This document shows, piece after piece, positions 19,077 to 27,462 of a DNA stretch of 61,699 nt (its first letter is position 1; each line of letters starts with the position of its first letter). Source of the DNA: an uncultured Bacteroidota bacterium (lineage in GTDB: Bacteria > Bacteroidota > Bacteroidia > Chitinophagales > Chitinophagaceae). The translations under genes were made by a program, and so were the position numbers. Location: contig CAIRZD010000065.1 in NCBI GenBank assembly GCA_903882965.1, forward strand, positions 1 to 61,699, written 5' to 3'. The notes under the pieces were generated by a model. That model worked only from the letters and a program-made list of their open reading frames with translations, ran no database searches and was not told the origin of the DNA.

Positions 19077-19084
19077 TACCTTTG
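19077..19084 (+). promoter_or_regulatory. -7 element of mnmG
   Basis: TACCTTTG matches TAnnTTTG; a TTG at 19051-19053, 23 bp upstream, may be the -33 part. Only 5 nt lie between it and the ATG. Confidence 0.55.
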
Positions 19085-19089
19085 CAGTT

Positions 19090-20958
19090 ATGTTTCCTGA
19101 ATACGATGTTATTGTTGTTGGGGCTGGCCATGCCGGCTGTGAAGCTGCCGCGGCTGCCGCAAATATGGGGTCAAAAGTGCTTTTGGTAACAATGAATATG
19201 CAAACCATTGCGCAAATGAGTTGCAACCCGGCAATGGGTGGTATAGCAAAGGGCCAGATAGTAAGAGAGATTGACGCGCTTGGTGGCTATAGCGGCATAG
19301 TAAGTGATGCCAGTATGATCCAGTTTAGGATGCTTAATAAATCAAAAGGGCCAGGCATGTGGAGTCCCCGCTCTCAAAATGACCGTATGTTATTTGCCTC
19401 TACATGGCGGGAAATGCTTGAAAACACAAAAAACGTTGATTTTTGGCAGGATATGGTGAAGAGTTTGATTGTTTCACGTGGAACAGTTGAAGGTGTTGTA
19501 ACCGGAATGGGTCAGGAAATAAGAGGAAAGTGCATAGTTTTAACCAATGGAACTTTCTTAAATGGCGTGATACACATAGGGGAGAAACAGTTTGGAGGTG
19601 GAAGGATAGGTGAAAAAGGGGCAACAGGTATCACAGAGCAACTAGTAGGTGAAGGTTTCGAGAGCGCACGCCTTAAAACCGGTACACCGCCCCGAATAGA
19701 TGGCAGAAGCCTTGATTATACTAAAATGGAAGTGCAAAACGGTGATGAAGAAGTAGTTGGATTCTCCTATTTGCCCATTAAAAAGATAAAACCACAAGAG
19801 CAACGCTGCTGCTGGGTTACTTATACCAGCCCAGAGGTACATGAAATATTGAAGACCGGTTTTGAACAGTCTCCTATGTACCAAGGCAGAATAAAAGGTA
19901 GTGGCCCTCGTTATTGCCCGAGTATTGAGGATAAAATCAGCCGTTTTGCAGAAAGAGAGCGCCATCAATTGTTTGTAGAACCGGAAGGATGGAACACCGT
20001 CGAGATATATGTGAATGGTTTTAGCACCTCATTACCTGAGGATGTACAGTATAAAGCGCTTAAAATGGTGCCGGGATTTGAGAATTGCAAATTTTTTAGG
20101 CCAGGATATGCGATAGAATATGATTATTTCCCGCCAACGCAGCTAAAATTCACCTTGGAGACCAAATTAGTACGTAATTTATTTTTCGCTGGACAGATAA
20201 ACGGAACAACAGGCTATGAAGAGGCCGCTTGCCAGGGTTTAATGGCAGGCATAAATGCAGCAAGGAATGCGAAAGAGCAAGAACCGGTTGTATTACAACG
20301 TAGTGATGCCTATATAGGTGTACTTATTGATGACCTGATAAATAAAGGAACCGACGAACCCTACCGAATGTTTACCAGCAGGGCGGAATACCGCACATTG
20401 CTCCGTCAGGATAATGCAGACCTTCGATTAACACAATTAGGTCATGATATTGGCCTTGCCTCAGATGAAAGGTTGCGATTAATGAATGATAAAAAGGATG
20501 AAGTAGCGCGGATCAAGAACCTTTTGGCAGGTTTTAGCATTGATCGGGAAATGGTTGCTAATTTACTGGAAGACAATAATTCATCTGCTTTACAGGAAAA
20601 AACACGTGCAATAAAGCTACTATTGCGCCCCGGAATTGGATTGAAAGATATGATATCCGCTATTCCAAGTCTGGGAGCAGCAATAGGTGAAGCAGACGCT
20701 TTGGTATTAGAGCAGGTGGAAATACAGGTGAAGTACGATATTTATATAGAAAAAGAACAGGAATTAGTGACAAAGATGTCTGCTTTAGAAAACCTGATGA
20801 TACCGGAAAGCTTTAATTATGAGAAACTGTCTGCAATGTCAAGTGAAGCAAGACAAAAATTGAATAAGATAAAACCACGCACACTTGGCCAGGCAAGCAG
20901 GATCAGTGGGGTGAACCCAAGTGATGTACAAATATTAATGGTGTTTATGGGACGGTAA
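19090..20958 (+). CDS. mnmG: tRNA uridine-5-carboxymethylaminomethyl modification enzyme
   Basis: FAD enzyme that, with MnmE, modifies the wobble uridine of several tRNAs. The FAD-binding motif is YDVIVVGAGHAGCEAA at the N-terminus; SCNPAMGGIAKGQIVREIDALGG, the LKTGTPPRI segment, the YCPSIEDK motif and the C-terminal helical domain (LGQASRISGV) are all present. The ATG at 19090 gives the standard 622 residues; the longer ORF adds 13 residues upstream of the promoter. recX follows after 1 bp. In many bacteria this gene (gidA) sits near the origin; here two parS-like sites flank its start. Confidence 0.97.
   Translation: MFPEYDVIVVGAGHAGCEAAAAAANMGSKVLLVTMNMQTIAQMSCNPAMGGIAKGQIVREIDALGGYSGIVSDASMIQFRMLNKSKGPGMWSPRSQNDRMLFASTWREMLENTKNVDFWQDMVKSLIVSRGTVEGVVTGMGQEIRGKCIVLTNGTFLNGVIHIGEKQFGGGRIGEKGATGITEQLVGEGFESARLKTGTPPRIDGRSLDYTKMEVQNGDEEVVGFSYLPIKKIKPQEQRCCWVTYTSPEVHEILKTGFEQSPMYQGRIKGSGPRYCPSIEDKISRFAERERHQLFVEPEGWNTVEIYVNGFSTSLPEDVQYKALKMVPGFENCKFFRPGYAIEYDYFPPTQLKFTLETKLVRNLFFAGQINGTTGYEEAACQGLMAGINAARNAKEQEPVVLQRSDAYIGVLIDDLINKGTDEPYRMFTSRAEYRTLLRQDNADLRLTQLGHDIGLASDERLRLMNDKKDEVARIKNLLAGFSIDREMVANLLEDNNSSALQEKTRAIKLLLRPGIGLKDMISAIPSLGAAIGEADALVLEQVEIQVKYDIYIEKEQELVTKMSALENLMIPESFNYEKLSAMSSEARQKLNKIKPRTLGQASRISGVNPSDVQILMVFMGR
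19470..19485. promoter_or_regulatory. parS-like centromere site 2 inside mnmG
   Basis: TGTTTCACGTGGAACA, inside the mnmG coding region, fits TGTTNCACGTGNAACA with one asymmetric arm base. It is 649 bp from site 1. Confidence 0.75.
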
Positions 20959-20959
20959 A

Positions 20960-21418
20960 ATGGAAATAAAAGCTGCAATTCTTCATTATTGTAAATACCA
21001 GGAAAGATGCCATTCGGAAGTGCGTAATAAACTTTATGAATTAGGGTTTACCACCCCTGAGGTAGAACAACAATTGACGGGTCTCATTGAAACAGGTGTT
21101 TTGAATGAAGAGCGTTTTGCCAAAGCGTTCGCCGGAGGTAAGTTCAGAATGAAACAATGGGGTAAAGAGAAAATAAAACAACAGTTAAAACTCCGGAAAA
21201 TATCTGATTACTGCATAAAGAAAGCAATGACAGAAATACCCGGCGATGATTATGAAACCACTCTAAATAAGCTTGCAACTAAAAAAGCAGAAGAAATAAA
21301 GAAAGATAAAAGCATTTTATCACGGAAATCAAAGCTTTACAGATACCTTATTCAAAAGGGTTATGAAAGAGACCTCGTTGCAGACATAATAAATTCTTTT
21401 TATAACAAGGATAAGTAA
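20960..21418 (+). CDS. recX: Regulatory protein RecX
   Basis: Small helical-repeat protein that modulates RecA filaments. Three-helix repeats are recognisable: YCKYQERCHSEVRNKLYELGF, then VLNEERFAKAFAGGKFRMKQWGKEKIKQQL, and the C-terminal LYRYLIQKGYERDLVADII. 152 residues is typical. It begins 1 bp after the mnmG stop, so it is likely translated from the same message; recA is not in the window. Confidence 0.85.
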   Translation: MEIKAAILHYCKYQERCHSEVRNKLYELGFTTPEVEQQLTGLIETGVLNEERFAKAFAGGKFRMKQWGKEKIKQQLKLRKISDYCIKKAMTEIPGDDYETTLNKLATKKAEEIKKDKSILSRKSKLYRYLIQKGYERDLVADIINSFYNKDK

Positions 21419-21430
21419 TTATTTTTTCAC

Positions 21431-21438
21431 TATCTTTG
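21431..21438 (+). promoter_or_regulatory. -7 element of apaG
   Basis: TATCTTTG matching TAnnTTTG, 20 nt before the apaG ATG. Confidence 0.5.
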
Positions 21439-21458
21439 CATAACTAATAGCGAAAAAT

Positions 21459-21845
21459 ATGGTGCAACTCGTAACCGAGGGTGTAAATATTATGGTTGAA
21501 ACGTTCTACCAGCCCGCACAATCTAACCCTCTGAACTCTGAATATTTATTTGCATACCGGATCACAATAGAAAATCTCACAATATATCCTGTAAGGCTCA
21601 TAAGCCGCCACTGGCACATATTAGACAGCAATGGTACACATAGGGAAGTAGAGGGTGATGGCGTAGTTGGTGAGCAACCGGTAATAGCTCCCGGAGATAG
21701 CTATCAGTATACATCAGGAGCTAATTTGCATAGCGAAATAGGAAAAATGTATGGTTCTTATTTTATGGAAAACCTGTTTAATAAAAAGAAACTCACCGTA
21801 ACCATTCCTGAATTCCAACTCATAGCTCCGGCAAAGTTGAATTAA
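21459..21845 (+). CDS. apaG: ApaG family protein
   Basis: Single fibronectin-III-like domain. Family motifs are YLFAYRITIENLT, VRLISRHWHILDSNG, VEGDGVVGEQPVIAPGDSYQYTSGANL and the GSYFMEN segment, near full-length at 128 residues. ApaG is historically linked to cobalt/magnesium phenotypes and related domains occur in eukaryotic proteins; its biochemical role is not settled. It has its own -7 element, so it is probably separate from recX. Confidence 0.92.
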   Translation: MVQLVTEGVNIMVETFYQPAQSNPLNSEYLFAYRITIENLTIYPVRLISRHWHILDSNGTHREVEGDGVVGEQPVIAPGDSYQYTSGANLHSEIGKMYGSYFMENLFNKKKLTVTIPEFQLIAPAKLN

Positions 21846-21884
21846 GGATTTATCTATTGATCTTATACCAATTATCCAACCAGA

Positions 21885-22244
21885 ATGATACAACAGAACC
21901 TTACCATTGCTACAAAATGGTTTGAGGCATTCAACGAGCACAATCTTGAAAAGTTATTATCTCTTTACCATAATGAAGCAAAACATTATAGCCCTAAACT
22001 AAAGATCAGGCTGCCTGAAACCAATGGGCTTGTTTGCGGCAAAGATGCATTGAGTGCATGGTGGCAAGATGCATTTGACCGGTTACCAACACTATCTTAT
22101 ACCCCAACAACATTAACAGCTAATGATGAAAGGATTTTCATGGAGTATATACGGAGGGTAGAAAATGAACCTGAAATGCTGGTTGCAGAAGTGCTGGAAA
22201 TTAAAGACGGCTCGATCGTAGCATCCAGAGTATATCATGGATAA
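21885..22244 (+). CDS. SnoaL-like / NTF2-fold protein
   Basis: The 119 residues begin with a helical stretch TIATKWFEAFNEHNLEKLLSL and the YHNEAKHYSP strand, then a C-terminal sheet ending VLEIKDGSIVASRVYHG, the pattern of NTF2-like SnoaL-type proteins that form cone-shaped barrels with a ligand pocket. The function cannot be given: the fold serves isomerases, cyclases and binding proteins. It follows apaG by 39 bp and converges on the helicase gene, 6 bp between stops. Confidence 0.7.
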   Translation: MIQQNLTIATKWFEAFNEHNLEKLLSLYHNEAKHYSPKLKIRLPETNGLVCGKDALSAWWQDAFDRLPTLSYTPTTLTANDERIFMEYIRRVENEPEMLVAEVLEIKDGSIVASRVYHG

Positions 22245-22250
22245 TGATGG

Positions 22251-24056
22251 TTATTGAATACCATTTATTTCTGTAACCTTTAATTTCATTTGTTCATTTA
22301 AGTCTTTCCAAACTTTTACTTGCTTAGCTACTTTTGTAAGCGTTCCCATTGTGTCAATATGTTCATCTGTATCTGTAATACAAGGGGTTAAAACTTTCTC
22401 ACTAAAATATTTTATTGCTGCTTTCTTACGCTCGTCAAGCTTTGCGCCTTCTTCGGTGGAAATGAGTGAATGAATTTGTTTGTGAAAAGCTGCCGCATGT
22501 TTTTGCGCATCTTTTAAAGTCAGCAATATTTTTTCTATCAGTGCCAGATTTTTTTCTTTTGGACCAGTCTTCCGTTTTAATATTTCGGGTACTAATTGTT
22601 CTGCATAAGAGATGAGGTCTGTAAAAGAAAATATTTTGCAGAGTTGCGATGCCTGTGCTTTACGCATGCTTTCAGATAATAATTCTTCGAGTTCGTCTTC
22701 ATCGTTTTCCAATTTTGCAAAGTCCACAATGCGCTGGTCTACAATGACATTATTGATATTTAATTTGCTGCGCAACACTAATCCTTCCATGCTTGTACAT
22801 CGGCTGAGCGCCACATATACTTGCCCTGGTGCAAACGATTGGTTAAGATCTGCAACAACTTTATCAAGCGTTAATCCCTGGCTTTTATGTACGGTAATTG
22901 CCCAGGCAAGGCGCACAGGGTATTGTGTAAAACTTCCCGATTCTTCCTCTTCTATTTCACCCTTTTGTGCATTAAGTGTATAGCGCATGTTTTTCCAGGT
23001 GTCCAGCTCCAGCAGCAAAGGTTCTGCGTCATCTTCGCCGGGGAAAGTAACCCATATGCCATCAATGCCTATTTTTGATACCAATGCTATTTTGCCGTTG
23101 TAATAACGCCTTGGTGTTTGCAAGTCATTCTTTACAAACATTATCTGTGCACCTTCTTTTAATTGCAGCACCTCTTCGGTAGGCAAGTTTTTTGGGTTGA
23201 AATCATTTTTAATTATTCCTGTGAAAGTATGTGCCGGTTTGCCTAATTGTTCCAACGCTTGTTGGTTCACATCATCTGCTATCCTGTTGTGTGTAGATAG
23301 TATGATGTATCCTTTTTCTTTTTGTTGCACAGGGTCGTAGCGCGCATTCAATATATCAATATCCTGTTGTATTACTTGTCCGTTTCTTATACGGTTCAGT
23401 ATATCAATAAAGGTCTGTTCTTTCTGACGGTATACTTTTTTCAGTTCAATGTATAACGGTGGGTATTGCTGAAGAACTTTAGAATCGAAAAAGTAAGGGC
23501 TGTTGTAGTAATTGCGTAATATTTCCCAATCCCCTTCAGGTGCCACAGGCGGCAGCTGGAAGAGATCGCCAATGAAAACCATTTGTACACCACCAAACGG
23601 TTGTGACCAGTTTTTGCGCACATGGCGTAAAACAAGATCCATACTATCAAGCAGATCGCAGCGCACCATACTCACCTCATCAATAATGAGCAATTCTAAT
23701 TTTCGCAGTAACTTTTGTTTGGTATCTCTGAGCCGCAGGTTAGCAAGTAAGGAGTGTTTATCTTCTGCATTTCCCTGCCGGCCAAAGCCGCCTGCGCTGC
23801 CCGGCACAAAAGGGCTGAAAGGTAATTGGAGAAATGAATGTATGGTTTCTCCACCCGCATTTATGGCCGCAACCCCTGTGGGCGCAACAATAGCGCTTTG
23901 TTTGTTTGTTTGTGTTCTTATGTATTTTAAAAACGTGGTTTTTCCTGTGCCGGCTTTCCCGGTAAGAAAAAGATTTTCTTCTGTGTCTTTAACAAAAGTT
24001 ACTGCTTTTTGGAAGATAGAATTTGAAGTGTCCGGCTGATCAGTAATCTTGTTCAT
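22251..24056 (-). CDS. PIF1-like superfamily 1 DNA helicase
   Basis: ATP-dependent DNA helicase. Walker A is FLTGKAGTGKTTFLKYI (about residue 33), followed by APTGVAAINAGGETIHSF, the DEVSMVR Walker B, QLPPV and, near the end, the RecD/PIF1 motifs WAITVHKSQGLTLDKV and VYVALSRCTSMEGLVL. The C-terminal ~150 residues are helical and highly charged, with no domain I recognise. The ATG at 24056 is preferred to that at 24095 because the extra 13 residues are not family-like. Likely roles are replication-fork or G-quadruplex processing, inferred from the family. Confidence 0.85.
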   Translation of the reverse strand: MNKITDQPDTSNSIFQKAVTFVKDTEENLFLTGKAGTGKTTFLKYIRTQTNKQSAIVAPTGVAAINAGGETIHSFLQLPFSPFVPGSAGGFGRQGNAEDKHSLLANLRLRDTKQKLLRKLELLIIDEVSMVRCDLLDSMDLVLRHVRKNWSQPFGGVQMVFIGDLFQLPPVAPEGDWEILRNYYNSPYFFDSKVLQQYPPLYIELKKVYRQKEQTFIDILNRIRNGQVIQQDIDILNARYDPVQQKEKGYIILSTHNRIADDVNQQALEQLGKPAHTFTGIIKNDFNPKNLPTEEVLQLKEGAQIMFVKNDLQTPRRYYNGKIALVSKIGIDGIWVTFPGEDDAEPLLLELDTWKNMRYTLNAQKGEIEEEESGSFTQYPVRLAWAITVHKSQGLTLDKVVADLNQSFAPGQVYVALSRCTSMEGLVLRSKLNINNVIVDQRIVDFAKLENDEDELEELLSESMRKAQASQLCKIFSFTDLISYAEQLVPEILKRKTGPKEKNLALIEKILLTLKDAQKHAAAFHKQIHSLISTEEGAKLDERKKAAIKYFSEKVLTPCITDTDEHIDTMGTLTKVAKQVKVWKDLNEQMKLKVTEINGIQ

Positions 24057-24099
24057 ATGATTGCCTTTCAAAAATACGGAGATAATCGGGAGCAAATAT

Positions 24100-25047
24100 T
24101 TATTTTATGTTTTTCTGTATGTCTTTTGCAAGTTCTGTACAGAATATTTCCGCAGCATGTTTGTTCAGGTGCTGTGAATTATAAAAGTTATCCCTGCTGT
24201 AATTAAGGGAATCATACATGTAGGTATAGAAAGGAATGTTATACTCTTTGGAGAAATTATTGTAGACATCAAGTATTTCCTGTTTATTTTTTATGTAAGC
24301 AAGTGATTGTATAAATGCCGGTGGGTAGAACATGATCACCTTAATATCATTGTCCCTGCAATAATTTAAATAATCACGAAATAAAGAGACAGCAACGGAA
24401 TCAATGGGAAATACTGCACCTCGTGGATTTTGTTGAAGAAAATCGTGAAAAGTGCTGTCCCAATATTTTTCCTGCCCCTGGTAGCCTTTGTATTTTTCAC
24501 TAACGGCCCCCTTTCCCATGTAGCTTAAAATACCTTCTTTCACCAGCGTCATTTCGTTGTTGTACTTATACAAAGGGAAATAACGGTCCGGTAAAGCCAA
24601 TGGGTTGCTGGCGTTTGTAACAATTTTCCAAACTGAAGAGTCTTGAAGGTAGGGGAGAAATTGCTGTGTGGCGGGAAGGCGGTCGTTTTTTACCAGGGTA
24701 GATGTATAACCCACTTCCTGCAAAATATATTTTGGTTTTTTGTTGTGCAGCAGATAGATCCTGAAGCGCGCATACTGCATATTGAAACTTGCCCCATCGA
24801 GCCCAAGATTATAACTATTGACGTGAAGCATACTATCTATTATTTTTGGTGATATCTGCACCCATGCACGTGATGAACCGAGTATTAATAAATCAGCATT
24901 GATCTTTCCGTCAAACATGTCGTTCCATTCGGAGTAGTAATAATAGCGCGATTTCTTCAGGCCCTTATCAACAACATTGTTGAGCAGAAACAATAAAGGC
25001 AGCGGCACCAGGCAAAACAACAGCAACTTTTTGATAAACCGTTTCAT
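24100..25047 (-). CDS. SGNH-fold membrane-anchored protein, partner of MBOAT
   Basis: An N-terminal membrane helix (about 7-25) leads into an extracytoplasmic domain with the SGNH block I LLILGSSRAWVQ (Ser of GSSR). The final block reads NSQHLNKHAAEIF: the His is present but the usual Asp of DxxH is Asn, so the hydrolytic triad may be altered. Proteins of this type (DltD/AlgJ-like) work with an MBOAT acyltransferase, and here the MBOAT gene is 9 bp upstream on the same strand. It may finish transfer of an acyl group to a surface polymer; the acceptor is unknown. Confidence 0.65.
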   Translation of the reverse strand: MKRFIKKLLLFCLVPLPLLFLLNNVVDKGLKKSRYYYYSEWNDMFDGKINADLLILGSSRAWVQISPKIIDSMLHVNSYNLGLDGASFNMQYARFRIYLLHNKKPKYILQEVGYTSTLVKNDRLPATQQFLPYLQDSSVWKIVTNASNPLALPDRYFPLYKYNNEMTLVKEGILSYMGKGAVSEKYKGYQGQEKYWDSTFHDFLQQNPRGAVFPIDSVAVSLFRDYLNYCRDNDIKVIMFYPPAFIQSLAYIKNKQEILDVYNNFSKEYNIPFYTYMYDSLNYSRDNFYNSQHLNKHAAEIFCTELAKDIQKNIK

Positions 25048-25056
25048 GTCCTGGTG

Positions 25057-26514
25057 TTAAAACTGGAAATAAATAAATTGTCTGTTCTGAAAAACACCCA
25101 TGTATAGAATCATAAAAACAAAAAGATAATAAATACCCCACCTTAAATACCAGGGTTGGTTTTGCAATACAATATTCAAGCTTCTCTTATTTTGTATGAT
25201 ATGCACCAGCTCTAATATTCCGATTGCCAAAACACATAAGATCACACGGGCGCTGGAGAGTGGCATGTGCAGTAATGGCAAATGGCCCTTGAGCATAACC
25301 GCACACTCACTAAATGCAGTAGGTATCTTTCGTACAATATAAAAGGCATCCTTTAAATTATTGGCCCTGAAAAAAATATACGAGAAGCATACGTAAGAAA
25401 ATGTGCAGGTAAGCCCGATAATATTACCTGCCCATACAGGGATCTTCTTGAAAAACTTTTTTCTTGTTTTGCGTGTCACCACCTCATAGGCAATGGCCAC
25501 ACCATGCAGGCCGCCCCAAACGATATAATGCCATGCGGCGCCGTGCCATATACCACTTATAAAAAATGTAATAACAGATGCAACAACAACCGCCAGTAAG
25601 CCATAATCACGCAATGAAACTGAAATAGGATTATAGATATAATCACTGAACCATGTGGAAAGAGATATATGCCACCGGCGCCAGAACTCGGATATGCTTT
25701 TTGCGCTGTATGGCCAGTTGAAATTTACCATAAGTTTAAAGCCCATAACCCGTGCTGCACCAAGCGCTATATTTGAATAGCCCGAAAAATCGCAGAAGAT
25801 CTGGAATGCAAAGAACACTGTGGCTATTACCATTACCGTAGCGGAATATGCGTATGGATTATTAAAAACAGGATCAGTAAATACAGCCAGCCTGTCGGCG
25901 ATAACAGCTTTTTTAAATACCCCCCAGAGCATCATCCGTAACCCTGCAACAACTTCATCATATTCAAACTCATGTTTTTCGTGAAACTGGTGCAGCATAT
26001 TCTGCGGGCGCTCAATAGGGCCGGCAACCAGCTGCGGATAAAACATTACGTAAAGCGCGTAAATACCAAAATGCCTTTCTGATCTTTGGTTGCCCCGATA
26101 CACCTCTATGGTGTAACTCATAGCCTGGAAAGTATGAAATGACAGGCCGATGGGTAAAATGATCTTTAAGAACGGGATGTTAGCGCTTATATGCGTCCAC
26201 AAAAAGACGTGGTTAACATTATCTATAAAAAAGTTGTAGTATTTAAAGAACCCAAGTATACCCACATTTGCTACTATGCTCATTGCCAGGAATAACTTTC
26301 GCCTGCGCCCTTCGGCATTCTCAATCATTATACCTGCTATATAATCAACGATAATGGTAAGAAATAGAATAAGAATATAAACTGGGATGAACGCCATGTA
26401 AAAAACACAACTGGCGATAAGCAAGTGAAACCAGCGGAACTTATGAGGCAATAAAAAATAAATAAGGGTAACGATAGGGAAGAATAATAAAAACTCAAAT
26501 GAATTAAACAGCAT
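25057..26514 (-). CDS. MBOAT-family O-acyltransferase (AlgI/DltB-like)
   Basis: Polytopic membrane enzyme moving acyl groups, usually acetyl, across the membrane. About 10-12 hydrophobic segments are visible. The family motifs are YPQLVAGPIERP, the SISEFWRRWHISLSTWF block and the catalytic His region GIWHGAAWHYIVWGGLHG. 485 residues is normal. With the SGNH gene downstream it forms a two-gene acyl-transfer module. No polysaccharide synthesis genes flank it, so the acceptor could be peptidoglycan, a lipid head-group or an exopolysaccharide. Confidence 0.88.
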   Translation of the reverse strand: MLFNSFEFLLFFPIVTLIYFLLPHKFRWFHLLIASCVFYMAFIPVYILILFLTIIVDYIAGIMIENAEGRRRKLFLAMSIVANVGILGFFKYYNFFIDNVNHVFLWTHISANIPFLKIILPIGLSFHTFQAMSYTIEVYRGNQRSERHFGIYALYVMFYPQLVAGPIERPQNMLHQFHEKHEFEYDEVVAGLRMMLWGVFKKAVIADRLAVFTDPVFNNPYAYSATVMVIATVFFAFQIFCDFSGYSNIALGAARVMGFKLMVNFNWPYSAKSISEFWRRWHISLSTWFSDYIYNPISVSLRDYGLLAVVVASVITFFISGIWHGAAWHYIVWGGLHGVAIAYEVVTRKTRKKFFKKIPVWAGNIIGLTCTFSYVCFSYIFFRANNLKDAFYIVRKIPTAFSECAVMLKGHLPLLHMPLSSARVILCVLAIGILELVHIIQNKRSLNIVLQNQPWYLRWGIYYLFVFMILYMGVFQNRQFIYFQF

Positions 26515-26930
26515 TGGTTGTTACATTAATTTCTATAAGGAACCCGGAATAGCATTGCGAAGATAATTATTAACCGGAAAACCAAGCAGATATAGCTTGT
26601 TTTATAAGAATGTCGCAATTGTGTCTCAAAAATGTGTCGCTTTTTTCTCACCCGCTTTTTTATTTCATTTGGGTTATCTGTGTGAGTAGCGGGGTTATGA
26701 TTAATATTATTGCGCATGTGTGGCGTTGTGAAAAAATCTGGTGTCGATTACTTGTCGATGAAAAAATGTTTATTTAATAATTTGTGATTATGCAGATGCA
26801 TAATTATGCCGGCAGCTATTGCTGCAAAAATATTTCAGCGGATGAGCAGCGTGCATACCTGCTCAAAGTGCACAATAAAAATCTTCCAGGGTAAATGCCT
26901 AACCCTATATACCCATAATTTTCAAAGAAC
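26515..26930. other. Gene-free interval upstream of the tandem repeat
   Basis: About 415 bp behind the MBOAT start. One 34-codon reading frame occurs at 26790-26894 but has no supporting signal. Nothing else is recognised. Confidence 0.5.
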
Positions 26931-26936
26931 TTCTTT

Positions 26937-27138
26937 CAAATGGCTCAATGACTGAATAGCTCAATGGCTTAATGAAACCCCTTTTTTCAAATGGCTCAAT
27001 GGCTGAATAGCTCAATGGCTTAATGAAACCCACCTTCTTTCAAATGGCTCAATGGCTTAATAGGTCAATGGCTTAATGAAACCCACCTTCTTTCAAATGG
27101 CTCAATGGCTGAATAGCTCAATGGCTTAATGAACCCCG
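26937..27138. repeat. Four tandem ~53-bp units with nested 8-bp repeats
   Basis: Units start with CAAATGGCTCAATG at 26937, 26988, 27041 and 27094 (spacings 51, 53, 53). Each unit holds four adjacent 8-mers of the form GGCTnAAT (one is AGCTCAAT, or GGTCAAT in unit 3), followed by a GAAACCC-type spacer. The 8-bp period rules out a coding repeat. Confidence 0.9.
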
Positions 27139-27219
27139 GCTCTATAGCCATCGCTAAACAGCTTCGGCAGGTGATATGTAAAATTAAGATGGGGATTTTA
27201 GATACATTTGATAGTGTAT

Positions 27220-27248
27220 ACACTTTTTTGAAAAAACCGCTATCAGAG
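27220..27248 (-). terminator. Minus-strand terminator-like hairpin
   Basis: On the minus strand ACCCGCT, a 5-nt loop and AGCGGTTTTTT make a terminator-like hairpin (arms near 27237-27252). No convincing gene lies upstream of it on that strand, so it may end a non-coding transcript or be a relic. Confidence 0.45.
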
Positions 27249-27462
27249 CGGGTTTTGAGATGTGCGGGAAAAGATGCTTGACGAGAACAGCCATTAGCTA
27301 TAGTACCTTGATTGCGCCCAAGTCCGCGAAGTGCGAGGCTCGAGGGGGCGGAATATCTCACATGCAGTATAAGATCAGTTCACACCGCCGAGTTTTCAGA
27401 TGGTGAAGAAGTTTGTAAAGAGCTGATAATTAAATTATCTTTATTATATAAAACCATACCTT

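Noticed and set aside
26790-26894. 34-codon frame after the MBOAT gene
   Set aside because: No promoter, no recognisable features and a Cys-rich, unstable-looking sequence; equally likely by chance.
26937-27138. CRISPR array at the 53-bp units
   Set aside because: The whole unit repeats, with no unique spacers.
27065-27361. 98-codon minus-strand frame over the tandem repeat
   Set aside because: It reads through the 53-bp repeat and the terminator hairpin; composition is not protein-like.
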